DNA from: Lutraria lutraria
Taxonomy: Eukaryota; Mollusca; Bivalvia; Venerida; Mactridae
DNA: 64,000 nucleotides
NCBI GenBank assembly: GCA_964023205.1
Contig: OZ026844.1
Coordinates: 36,255,326 to 36,319,325 of the forward strand
Reading direction: 5' to 3'
The position numbers and the translations under genes are program-made. Position 1 is the first letter of the stretch. Every line of letters starts with the position of its first letter. This document shows, piece after piece, positions 1 to 11,270 of the stretch. Below the pieces are notes generated by a model, which saw only the letters and a program-made list of their open reading frames with translations, searched no databases and was not told the DNA's origin.

Positions 1-1056
1 GGTGTACGAGCCCAAGTCCATGCACCTAACACATTGCCAAACCCAGCAGACCATGGATTTGATGTACCTCCAGGATATTCTACATCTGTTGGTCTTAAGG
101 CTATCATACATTCTCGACTACCACATCCTCATGGTAACTGTACGTATGAGAACCTTATGGGGGATCGAGAATATAGAAATACAATATTTAGCTGTTTCCA
201 ATTATGCAGACAGAAAATTTTAGTGAAGGTTTGCGGTTGTAAGTCAGCAGCCTTACCTATGTACCATGAGACAGATCCTGTAAAGCAGGACATACCATTC
301 TGTGGTTCTATCAAAGACTGGATGAGATTAAAAGAAAAGTTTCAGGAGATGGATAAAGTGGAAATTAAAACGATACTTTGTGAAGAGAAAGTACTACGGA
401 ATCTAAATAATGATAGAAGTTATGAGAATACATGCGGATGTTTTCAGCCGTGTACAGAAACTGCCTACCAGAAGTCCTTATCTCTGTCTTACTGGCCTCT
501 AGAATTGTACCAGCTCAGTGCCCTTCAGAAATTTTTCAAAGACAGTAAAATGTCCAATCAAATTCTGGATGCATTTGAGCGTTTAAATGATACCCAGGAA
601 CGTTATGGAACACTCGCCAAGGAGAACATTCATCTACATTATAATGAAAGTGACATTAATAGCATAATTCGAGCCTCCACATTAATCCGTCAAAACCTCA
701 TTCGCTTAAACATTTATCTAGAAGACTTAAGTATAGTGGAATTTATGCAGATGCCAGCATACGAAATAGCAGATTTATTTGCTGATATTGGTGGAACCCT
801 AGGTCTGTGGATGGGAATATCAGTGCTAACCATAATGGAACTAATTGAACTAATAGTGAGTCTGATCATGCTGTTGTTTAACTCAGAGGCCACAGTTTCA
901 GTAGAAAACTGTACTGATGACGAGAAAGATGATAAAAACAATGTGCTTGATAATACTAGTAATTTATTACAAAATGATCCTAAATATAATCACTTCCAAT
1001 ATGACAGACCTTTATTTCAAAATCCTCATGACAGACATGTGGAATCGCCGATTTAG
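1..1056 (+). CDS. DEG/ENaC (amiloride-sensitive type) sodium channel, 3' part
   Basis: The frame is open from base 1 and ends at TAG 1054-1056, so this is the last 351 residues of a larger protein whose start lies outside the window. DEG/ENaC subunits form trimeric, ligand- or acid-gated sodium channels in the plasma membrane. Seen here: the conserved GFDVPPGY segment followed by TSVGLK; a cysteine-rich extracellular part with CGC-type spacings (VCGCKSAALPM, and CGCFQPC at about residues 145-151); and the second membrane span (about residues 262-292) with DIGGTLGLWMG leading into the GIS selectivity-filter triplet at residues 272-274. A short cytoplasmic tail ends in VESPI. The final exon is unusually long and contains no intron. 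I cannot say whether it is a FMRFamide-gated, acid-sensing or other subtype. The family call is firm. Confidence 0.93.
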   Translation, partial: GVRAQVHAPNTLPNPADHGFDVPPGYSTSVGLKAIIHSRLPHPHGNCTYENLMGDREYRNTIFSCFQLCRQKILVKVCGCKSAALPMYHETDPVKQDIPFCGSIKDWMRLKEKFQEMDKVEIKTILCEEKVLRNLNNDRSYENTCGCFQPCTETAYQKSLSLSYWPLELYQLSALQKFFKDSKMSNQILDAFERLNDTQERYGTLAKENIHLHYNESDINSIIRASTLIRQNLIRLNIYLEDLSIVEFMQMPAYEIADLFADIGGTLGLWMGISVLTIMELIELIVSLIMLLFNSEATVSVENCTDDEKDDKNNVLDNTSNLLQNDPKYNHFQYDRPLFQNPHDRHVESPI

Positions 1057-2049
1057 CGATAAATCAGGAAGCTTGATACTCCAATACTGCCTATTTATTA
1101 AAGACTACAGAATCTTTCTTACTTGCTTCATCCAATCATTTATTACAGTTAGATGCCTTCTAAATGATTTCTCAAAATAACATCCTGTATCCATGTTTTG
1201 AACACATTTTCAAACCCAATTAATTGACATTTAATAGAAAATCATTGTTTGATACTCATTTAGTGAAACCTGTTTCTGAATGTAAAACTAGTTTCTTTGA
1301 AGACTGTAAGAACATCTCTTTTATGTGAATAAAATTAATAGGATGAAATAGTAAGAAAGGTGTGTAGTCATAACTATATGTATTTATTTTACTGTGTATA
1401 TATTATATATATATATATTGAATGCAGTTATTGATCAATGTGCGTTTTTATTTTTCATATTTTAAAGAATGACAAGACAGTGATAATAATCATCATTCAG
1501 AGAGCTATTGTGATTAAGTTTTTTTTTTTCTCTGAGATAATTTTTACTGCATGAATGAATATACTTGTGAAGATGATGTACAAAAGTTACATGTACAAAA
1601 CTTTATGTGTTTAATTGGCGAGTGAGGTTTTACTGTAAAATATTATCCAACATCAAAAAAAGGCAATCACTATTATATGCATGAAATTTACAAAAATGTT
1701 AAAATCAGGCCTAAAATATTGTTAGTTTCTGGTTGCATGCTCATTAAGAATAGATTAGGTACATGTAGGTAGGTCACACTATTTTACTCTTGGAAGAGTG
1801 TGGAAAGGTAAAAAAAAATGGAGGTAAATTAATGTTTCTCGGGCCAAGTAGAAGTCTAGGGTCTAGAAAATAAGGGTAGATTGGGTAACCAGAATCAAAC
1901 AATTTTTTACGCCTTAGTGGTATTCATTTATATATTAAAGATTGGTCAAACAATTATGATTATTATTCAGTTTAAGTACATACTTAGTATGAACAGTTTT
2001 GTAACCTGCTAAATATGATATAGTCATTACATATAAGTAAACATGATAA
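1057..2049 (+). other. 3' UTR of the channel gene and intergenic DNA
   Basis: AT-rich sequence after the channel stop codon. A canonical AATAAA at 1328-1333 is a plausible poly(A) signal, giving a 3' UTR of about 290 bases. A short TA/AT microsatellite lies near 1398-1420. I see no further coding signal up to the repeat that starts at 2055. Confidence 0.5.
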
Positions 2050-2054
2050 TAAAG

Positions 2055-2229
2055 CAGGGTTCTCACTAAGTTTATGGCCAACAGGCCCAAAAGCTAGACT
2101 AACATGTCTGCTAGGGCAGGTCCGGGCATTTTCAAGCAATATTTTATAAACTTTAGAGATTCCCAACTGGCCCAATCATATTTCTAAGCGACTAAATTGG
2201 CCTGCAGCCTGCTGTTATTGAGAACCCTG
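2055..2229. mobile_element. 175-bp MITE with CAGGGTTCTCA terminal inverted repeats, copy 1
   Basis: Starts CAGGGTTCTCA and ends TGAGAACCCTG, so the ends are inverted repeats. The flanks carry a direct TAAAG (2050-2054 and 2230-2234). A second copy of the same length lies in opposite orientation at 61581-61755. The interior shares phrases such as AAAAGCTAGACTAAC and GGCCTGCAG. It has no coding capacity. Confidence 0.7.
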
Positions 2230-2409
2230 TAAAGTCAAACCTGTGAACATAGGCCACCCTTGGAAATGACATCATGTGACCTCTATCACCAGGCAACCTT
2301 TATTTGGAGGTCATTTTGTTTAAAATAATCAGAGACTGTTTTTTTTAAATGGCCTTTATTCAGAGGGTGGCATTTATTCGAAGGTGGCCACTTACACAGG
2401 TTTGATGTA
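2230..2409. mobile_element. Pogo/Tigger-like MITE (GGCC-rich subfamily)
   Basis: Left end AGTCAAACCTGTGAACA and right end TGTTAGTGGCC-type sequence in inverse orientation (GGCCACTTACACAGGTTTGA) form imperfect terminal inverted repeats beside TA. The interior has the repeated phrase GGCCTTTATTCA. Related copies lie at 10225, 11429, 49354 and 58672. The class is inferred from the CAGT..AACCT ends and TA flanks. Confidence 0.55.
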
Positions 2410-2632
2410 TTGACGTAACTATAAATTTTGTACTGTTATTATCAATATATTATTTCTATCATTATTTGTATAGCTGAACCATTTTTTTAACTGTGACGGA
2501 AGAATGCACTAAATCAACTGGGTACATACAGTACTTGTGCATGATAAATTTATCTTATCAATATGTTTCAGTCAGATTTGTTCCGAATATCCTTATCCCC
2601 TATTTGACTTAGTGGTTTATTCTGAATAATTT

Positions 2633-2880
2633 ACCCGCCTCTGGGGTCGAGTTGTTAAGGTTGCTGACTTCAAATCACTGTAACCTCTCACTGATACAGG
2701 GAGGTGGGTTTGAGTCCTGCTATTGACCTTGTCTCTTTATGTGACAAAGTTGGCAGTTGCTTATGGAGGATGGGAGTCTAGTACTGGTTCTTCCCAGGAA
2801 TGATGCTTAGATGAACTGCCTGCCTCATGTGACTCTGACTGTTGAAAAGGGGCATACAACTCGATATAAACAAACAAATC
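2633..2880 (+). repeat. tRNA-headed SINE (Leu-like head)
   Basis: The head reads like a tRNA with a long variable arm: GTTAAGGTTGCTGACTTCAAATCA, then CTCACTGATACAGGGAGG, then a box-B-like GTGGGTTTGAGTCC. A conserved body (GTGACAAAGTTGGCAGTTGCTTATGGAGG and TACTGGTTCTTCCCAGGAA) ends in an AAC/AAA-rich tail. Reverse copies lie at 22336-22590 and 61030-61280. Confidence 0.65.
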
Positions 2881-4919
2881 AGAATAATTTTGTCACGGCT
2901 CAAAAAACATGGTCGAGCTTTACATTTGTGTTTTATTACAAAATAACATAAAGGTTCTTAATGGGGTAAATTTTCAAGAATTTTAGCATTCATAAATTTC
3001 TTGTCAGACTTAAATACAATTCAGAGCATTTTATTCCTCGCTTTATTAACATGTTTTTATCATTTGGTTATTAAATTATCAAATTAAAAAAAAAATGTAC
3101 ACATTGATATCATACAGCATTATCAGTGCTTTGATTTAGATACAAAATAGATGCAAAAAAAACAACATGCAAACTTTTTCACTAGTTTTCATCAGAACTG
3201 TTAACAAAAATATATATCATCTGGCTTCAAATTTTTCATCAGCTAGTGTAGAGATCCCTTTCAAGATTTTTAATAAGAGCGAAGAACCTATTAGGGGACC
3301 CTTAGTTATTTGTGATACTGTCGCCATGGTAGCATTTTATTCATTATTTTACAAATCATTGTTTTATAATTATCACCTCATTACACATTTCATACCCATT
3401 CATAATTTATGCTTATTATAATTTTTCTTGAGTTTTTATCATGTACTATTTTTCAAAGATTTTTGTTATCATTTTTATTGGTTTGTATTGTCATTATTAA
3501 GCAAGGATTCAGTCAATTAAAAAAGCTTTATCAATCAATTATCAATAAAAAAAAATAACACTTGTTACAAAATACTGTAAATCCTTTACATTTAAACCAT
3601 GTTTGGGACCAATAAAAAATCTAATATTATTGAGATGGTCTCACCAGTAGAAATAACAAACAAACAATATATATAACTGAACCAAAACAGTCAGTCTTAG
3701 TACCTTAAAGAAATAAACACTTTCAAAGTTTAAAATTTAGAAAGGGCATTATACATCTTTTTCTCAAATACATTAGCAACTGTCACACAAAGCTGTAAAA
3801 TCAAACTTAAAATTATCAGGCCACATTGACCATGGTCTAGAGGTTATTGAACTTGCCCTGTTTTGGGATTCAAATCCAGTCACAGTAAGTTATACCCTAC
3901 TATAAAAATTTGGAAAAATTGTTGACCTTCTCCATACATGGTAAAGTTGCTGACTTCTTGTGAAAGGGTAAGTTAGAACTGGTTAGAATATGTACAGTCC
4001 AGGAAAACAAGTTATTTACCCCACTAAAACAAATCAGCTGCAGTCCGTAAAGATATACAGAGAAGATTTCAACTAACAGAGTAGATTTCAATTATTAAAT
4101 TGATAATCAGCACTGTATCAGTTTGTTTTTGACAATACATCAGTTTATATCTGTTTTATAAAAAGCATAAAACTTTTCTGAACATATTTCATTTTGTGCT
4201 GTACATTGCAAGCTATATGGACACATTATGCTGACAGACCATGGAAGAGATATCATTTTATTGCAGAAGAGCTCTACAACTTTTTTACATAAAAGCAAAG
4301 ACAAAATTTGGCATATTCTTCAGCCCATTAAGCTAAAATTATCCAACTTTACAAACTTTCATCAATATAAATAGTCTTCACAAGTACCTCAACAGTCTAC
4401 CCAAAAGTACCTTTAAGATAACAAAACAAAAATATGTATCCAAAAGTACCCTAAAGATCACAAAACATATGAATGTACTCAAAAGAATCTTTGAGAATAT
4501 CAGATGATCCCTTAAGTATCATGAAGGGATGTGGTAAACACACAACAATGGAAATATGGTAGATAAAAAACAGTTCAAAATATAATGACAGAAAACATGG
4601 CACAATTCACGTAGGAAACAGAAAATTATTTCCAATAAAGAGAATGAGTCTGGTAGCTGTTAAAGAGGTGTTTATATGACAATAAAAACAACTATAAATA
4701 CATCATAAGAGACATACTTAGACAAAAATAGATGCTGTTCTGTCGTATATGGACATAAATGCACATTACATGGAATATAATATTTAGAGACGTGAAATTA
4801 TTTACAAAGTTTGTTTTCGGAACATGTTTACAGTCAACTGGAGCTGTTTACACTTTCATTCCAGGATATAAACATTCTAATTTCTAATATAATCCAGACA
4901 AATATATCCCAATAATTTC
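2881..4919. other. Non-coding AT-rich stretch
   Basis: Short homopolymer runs and many stop codons in all frames. The few open frames here (such as 3167-3421) have no recognisable protein content and no convincing splice context. No gene seen. Confidence 0.5.
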
Positions 4920-6130
4920 CCTTCCCATTTATTAACGCCCCTCCCATCAAATAATGCCACTTCATTTATAAATTCCCCACCTATTTATTTACACCCCTCA
5001 CATTTATAAATTCCCCACCTATTTATTTAAGCCCCTCACATTTATAAATTCCCCACCTATTTATTTACACCCCTCACATTTATAAATTCCCCACCTATTT
5101 ATTTAAGCCCCTCACATTTATAAATTCCCCACCTATTTATTTATGCCCCTCACATTTATAAATTCCCCACCTATTTATTTATGCCCCTCATATTTATAAA
5201 TTCCCCACCTATTTATTTATGCCCCTCACATTTATAAATTCCCCACCTATTTATTTACACCCCTCACATTTATAAATTCCCCACCTATTTATTTATGCCC
5301 CTCACATTTATAAATTCCCCACCTATTTATTTAAGCCCCTCACATTTATAAATTCCCCACCTATTTATTTACACCCCTCACATTTATAAATTCCCCACCT
5401 ATTTATTTATGCCCCTCACATTTATAACTTCCCCACCTATTTATTTACACCCCTCACATTTATAAATTCCCCACCTATTTATTTATGCCCCTCACATTTA
5501 TAAATTTCCCACCTATTTATTTAAGCCCCTCACATTTATAAATTCCCACCTATTTATTTAAGCCCCTCACATTTATAAATTCCCACCTATTTATTTAAGC
5601 CCCTCACATTTATAAATTCCCCACCTATTTATTTAAGCCCCTCACATTTATAAATTCCCCACCCATTTATTTAAGCCCCTCACATTTATAAATTCCCCAC
5701 CTATTTATTTAAGCCCCTCACATTTATAAATTCCCACCTATTTATTTAAGCCCCTCACATTTATAAATTCCCACCTATTTATTTAAGCCCCTCACATTTA
5801 TAAATTCCTCACCTATTTATTTAAGCCCCTCACATTTATAAATTCCCACCTTTTTATTTAAGCCCCTCACATTTATAAATTCCCACCTATTTATTTAAGC
5901 CCCTCACATTTATAAATTCCTCACCTATTTATTTACACCCCTCACATTTATAAATTCCCCACCCATTTATTTAAGCCCCTCACATTTATAAATCCCCACC
6001 TATTTATTTAAGCCCCTCACATTTATAAATTCCCCACCTATTTATTTAAGCCCCTCACATTTATAAATTCCCCACCCATTTATTAACGTCCCTCACATGT
6101 ATTCTTGTCCCGCCAATCTATTAATGCCCA
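4920..6130. repeat. 38-bp tandem satellite
   Basis: About 29 units of 38 bp, each built on CCCCTCACATTTATAAATTC followed by CCCACCTATTTATTTAAG. Units are highly regular between about 4965 and 6090 and degenerate at both edges. Variants differ mainly in the junction (AAG, ACA or ATG before CCCC) and by loss of one C, giving 37-bp units in the second half. No reading frame runs through it. Confidence 0.95.
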
Positions 6131-6280
6131 ATCCATTTTAAGAATAATTTAATTCTAACAATATGCCAATAACATGGCTTTATTATGACACTGGATATAA
6201 TAATAATTAATGGAAAGTCAGTGAAAAAGTCATGTTAAGAAATCTAGAGATTGCCACCAAGTTTTTTTTTGTTATAATGA

Positions 6281-6428
6281 CTTACAGGTGCTTGACATAA
6301 TATTACATTAATTTCTTATTTATTTTGGCTGTATAGGCTACTTAGATACTAGGTACATGTATAAGTAGCCTATATGGCCAAAATAGGTAAAAAATAATTT
6401 GATTTTGTGTCAAGCACCTTCGTAATGA
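6281..6428. mobile_element. Palindromic foldback element
   Basis: Left arm begins AGGTGCTTGACA and the right end is TGTCAAGCACCT. The centre is TTTTGGCTGTATAGGCTACTTA against TAAGTAGCCTATATGGCCAAAA. The whole unit of about 145 bp can fold on itself. Probably a non-autonomous DNA element. Confidence 0.55.
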
Positions 6429-6873
6429 CCCTACATTATTTACGGTTAGATTATGAAAAAGTTCATTGTAACATTTTTATTAGCTCAATATTCAGCTAAA
6501 CATAATTATACAAATGTAAATATATTCCAAGCTGAAACATGTCCTAATTGACAATAAGACAGAATGATTGTAATTTTGAAATAGTCAACATTGTGGCATA
6601 TTGATGAGTAATAAGGCATTCAAGTCATCCTAGCTATAACAAAATACAGTTATAGTGTACGCAGATGTAGGGAACTATCTCAAATAGGGATGCAGTAATT
6701 AAATTCCCACATGAACTCAGTACAACCACGCTTTATTGTACTGCTAATTAATGCATTGCATGTATTTGTATAAGTATTCTTGCATACATATCGTTTAACA
6801 TTTTATTTGACAGTATAATGTCAGTCAGGCTGCCATGACAACCTAACTATGTATAAATTGAATGTTTTCATAT

Positions 6874-7093
6874 ACAGTGGAACTTCTCTAAACCAGACTT
6901 GTCTGGATCAGGGGAAATGTCCAGATTTTATGGATTTCTGGCTTAGAAGTATTTTCTCTCCATTTTAGAACAAAATATAAAACTTCTTAAGTTCAGAAAT
7001 TACAATTCAAGATAGTAAATTTTTTCTAAATTAAGAAAATGTCTGTATTAAGGTGATCTCCAGTGTGGTCTGGGTCAGAGAGTATCCATTGTA
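6874..7093. mobile_element. Pogo/Tigger-like MITE (CCAGAC subfamily)
   Basis: Starts TACAGTGGAACTTCTCTAAA and ends in GAGAGTATCCATTGTA, imperfect inverted ends with TA at both borders. The interior repeats TCTGG/CCAGA motifs. Family assignment is by resemblance of the ends to the other TACAGT elements in this window. Confidence 0.5.
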
Positions 7094-10000
7094 TAATATC
7101 ATATCTTGTGATACGTATAGAAAAAATAAATGATATGATTCAGTCTTTATTATTATTTATTATCATTACTTGTTTTTTATGCAATGCTGCAAGCACTTTG
7201 TAACAGGTAACAGGCTGTTACATGAATACATCATATTATTTCTAGAAGTATACATCATTCAGTGTTTGAGTCAGTCTGCCACAGAACAAAAATATTTCTA
7301 CATAGCTATATCAACAGCTGTGGTCAGGTGTTTACAAACTTGTTTACAAATAATTCATACGCAAAAATAAAACAAAAAAATTGGACAGGCTTGTCAAAAA
7401 CATTTGACAGTAAAATTTGATGCACATTCAGAGAAAACAGTTTGAGTATCTGATATTGATGTACCAATGATCGGAAAACATTGATTAGCTACTAGTAAGA
7501 GCTCATAGATGTCGATGATCGATGTTACATGTTCATTATTGATCATCTAATACATGTTGAATTTCTAACCAATTATAATCGGAAAATCAGATCGGAAGCC
7601 TCAACCGATTCCAACTGATGTCCCATCACTAGTATCTCATTGAAACAAAAGTTGACTCATCACATGGTATGGAACTACATTCTGTCATTAACAGAGATGT
7701 ATGCAAGTGAGTGACAAATCTGAATGGAGTTTTCCGATTGATTTGGAACTACTTTTTGCCAAATTTATCAATCTTGAACTAATTAAATATTGTAATATTT
7801 ATTTACTTGAAACTAATTTTTACACTACTTATTCACTTGGAACACCTCTGAGAACATCCATTAACTAACTAAATAACCTTTGCTAATAGGTTAAAAAGGG
7901 TAGTTCTAAATAAAGCCATCCATACCATACATAGTTATCTGGTAGATTCAGATAAATACTTGTCATTACACTAATAACTGTTAAATTACCAGGCATTACA
8001 AGCTAATACAACAATACAAATGACTTTGATAGCCTAAGATGAACATTAAGAAACATTTTTTACACAACATGATTGTATCCCATCTTACAGTTGTTCACAA
8101 GGTTCATGTTAAACAGTAATACAATGGGCAAATGAAGTCATGAAGAAACAATAGAACAGAATAAAACTCCTTTATTTTATTTTTTCAGTTCAACCATTAT
8201 AAATATGATCTGAGAATGGCCTACAACATTCATTATCACACAGAAGTAATGTATTCTTAACACACTTCATCTTTCTCAAAGAAATGAAAACGTGGAGAAC
8301 AGATATAATCAAATACAACACTAAGGCAATAAAGCCTATGTTTTTTAGTAAAAATATCCTGTCACTATCAAATTTAAGAGTACATACTGCACATAACCAA
8401 ATCATCTGATAGCCAATACCCTATGATAAAAAAAATACATCATTAGAAAGAAAATGAATTCCCAAAATCTTGTACAAACATTACTGCCAGATAAAAAAAG
8501 TGTCAAAATGTTAACTAGCTCATATAACTGTACTGACTAATATTAATTGATCTTATCAGCTGCAGGGTGCTAGCCAGAGTAAATCCCCAATAGCCTCATT
8601 CTCAAAGAGGAAAAAATGTATAATAATCAAGCCATAAATATATTTTTGACCATAGGTCCATCAATAGAGTAACATTAGCAATAAACAATATATTGCTAAG
8701 AAACTATGACTGATACTCAAGAGTCCATGAAATTGGGAATATGATAGAAATAAGTGTTCTTAGAGTATAATCATGCATGTATAATCAAGTTATTATGGGA
8801 AAATGTCCAGTTTAATCCAAGCATGAAATCCATCATATAAGATACATATCAATAACCCATACAAAGAATGAATACTAAATACCACACACAGGTATATAAT
8901 GTACAATCAGAGTATTATTCTTCTGTGTTTATGTACATTTTTATAAGACATAAACCGATGATAATTCTAACTTAGAAATTTTAATAAATATAGAAATCAT
9001 AAATGATCAGAAATAAACTCTCCACATAAGATTGACTCCAGGAATAAAGCATCCAATATACCCACACATATGGGAAACTTAAGTGTTTGGTCTGAAACAA
9101 ATTTTAGCAAAAATCAAGACTTGAGTTTGGATACTGATCTCAAGTTCCATAACCTTAGACACTGGGTCAGAAGTTTTTTAACTTAAGATTGTTCTGTATG
9201 TTAAGATCTCAATCTGTGAGAAGAAATTTTCTGGAACACTGAAGTTTTTCTCAAGCCAATTAAGCTCAAAGCAGAAGTGGTTATTTCTGAACATTGTTGT
9301 AAAATTGACCAATAGAAACACTGCAAATCTCCAGGGTAAGTTTTATTGCTTAAGCAAAGATGCCGGAATAATTAGATAAAACACAACCCTTTAAACTATA
9401 ACCAACAACACCATAAAGAAGCTGGGAACAATTCAGTTCTATACTAAATCTATAAGTGAACAACAGTAATTATAATGTAGGATGTTATTTATGTTATCTT
9501 AACATGCAACGTTTCTTCTCAACATTACCGCTTCAAATATCGTATTTGGAAAAAAAGATTCATGTTTGAATTAATTTTAGAGTCGTATATTATCAATCAG
9601 TAAGCAAGCTGAGTATTCCAAAAAGCATAATAAATAATACTGTAACATATGCAAGAACATTCAGTGTTCAACTAAATAAAACTGAAATCTTTCATATTAA
9701 AGGAAAAGTAAAAAAAAAGTTCAATAAATATAATGAAGATATATTCACTACTCCAGATAAGAGATTCGGCTGTTTTATAAATGATGTTTAATATTATGTC
9801 TAGAATTAAATATGACATGTATCAAATGATGTGTATTTGAATGAGGTATTTTTTGTAAAATATAAATGGAAGCAAATGTTTGAGTACATTTAAGGTTCAT
9901 GGTACATTTTAGGTTATTCTATGATAAAACCAGTCTTAATTAATGATATCAGTAAGATTCACACACATTTAACTAATATATTTCTGATTTCATAAAAAGA

Positions 10001-10224
10001 TTGAAACTTCCTAATCCCATTTTCCATCAATCCAGACCCTAATCCAACAAAATGACATGAAGGACTTGCGATACTATAACATGCATAACATGAAAAATTG
10101 GGATTTGAGCCAAATGACCTCACACCCAAAATATCAAAAGTTTGGTTATGTCCATCTTTGAGAAAGTAAATTACTTACCTGTATGTTCTGAGTTTAAACC
10201 AACAAAAGACAGAATTTAAAAAAA
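7094..10224. other. Non-coding stretch, no gene recognised
   Basis: AT-rich with dense stop codons on both strands. I looked on the minus strand for INTS13 exons downstream of the one at 11271 and did not find the family's conserved segments. The small open frames at 7170-7370 (+) and 8190-8405 (-) show no family resemblance. Confidence 0.5.
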
Positions 10225-10423
10225 TACAGTCAAACCTGTGAACAAAGGCCACCCTTGAGAAAGACATCATGTGGTCTTTATTGCAGGTGACCTTTATTCA
10301 GAGATCAATATGGTCTTAATAATCAATGATGTTTTTTAAAAGAATGGCCTTTATTCACATAGCAGCCTTTATTCATATAGCAGCCTTTATTAGGAGGTGG
10401 CCGTTAACAGAGGTTTCACTGTA
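10225..10423. mobile_element. Pogo/Tigger-like MITE (GGCC-rich subfamily)
   Basis: TACAGTCAAACCTGTGAACA at the left and AACAGAGGTTTCACTGTA at the right form terminal inverted repeats with TA borders. The interior repeats GCCTTTATTCA. Confidence 0.65.
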
Positions 10424-10538
10424 CCTCAGAGAATACTTGAATAGATGAAGATAATATAAGAAGAAGAACTCCCAAAACTAACATGTCTCCATATATTGAA
10501 TCAATCACACAATAATCAGATTTAAGGTTACATAACAA

Positions 10539-10737
10539 CTACAAGGATAATCTCCATGTTGAAATCTCATTTCTTTTCTTATTCTCTAAGTCATTAGTCT
10601 TGATTCTATTAACAACCAGTGAGCAAATTAAGTCTTTAAAATTAGTGGTCTGAATTTGTACAATTCTGCTATTTTCCAATATGTCAGGAGTGGCAAATAT
10701 CAGCTTGTCTGAGGTAACTCCTACATGTACCAGACAT
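10539..10737 (-). CDS. Candidate terminal exon joined to the INTS13 fragment
   Basis: A frame open over 65 codons ends at a TAG (10541-10539). It begins right after a good acceptor (pyrimidine-rich CTTCTTGTCAG, AG at 10738-10739). The phase fits the preceding INTS13 donor at 11271 exactly, because one base completes the AA left over. The peptide contains DKLIFATPDILENSRIVQ. It does not resemble the INTS13 segment expected here, and I know no family for it. It may be a chance open frame or part of a repeat. Listed because phase, acceptor and stop all agree. Confidence 0.25.
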
Positions 10738-11270
10738 CTGACAAGAAGATTAGGTAAACAACTGATAAATTTTGTCTCTCAAAGATTGGATAGTTTATAC
10801 TGATATCCATACAGAAATATTGACAATTAATCATTATATCAAATTATTGATCATCAACACAAATAACCAATCATTTGATTACCTAAGCATATATTCATTT
10901 ACTATGTACATGCATATTTAAATAAAACATGCAATCACTTGAAAATAAAAAAAATGAGATTTCATCTGAGATCAATAACAATATACTCTAAGATAATTTG
11001 TTGAGCCTGCTACATGCAGATATGAACAGGCCAGGACATGACGGCTGTGTGGTGAACATAGTTTCTACGCACAAAACACTTCCTCATCATTTACATTATT
11101 TAAGAATAAACAAAAAAACTTAATTATACTTCAGACAAAAATCATTCAGAGGCAGACATACCCCTACACACACACACACATGTTATATTTGGACATTCTA
11201 GCAACTAAAAGCAAACTCACTGCAACTAGGCTCTACAGACACGACACAAAATATCAAATACGGAACTTAC

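Noticed and set aside
4920..6130. CRISPR-like array
   Set aside because: Uniform tandem units without unique spacers in a eukaryotic genome; a satellite.
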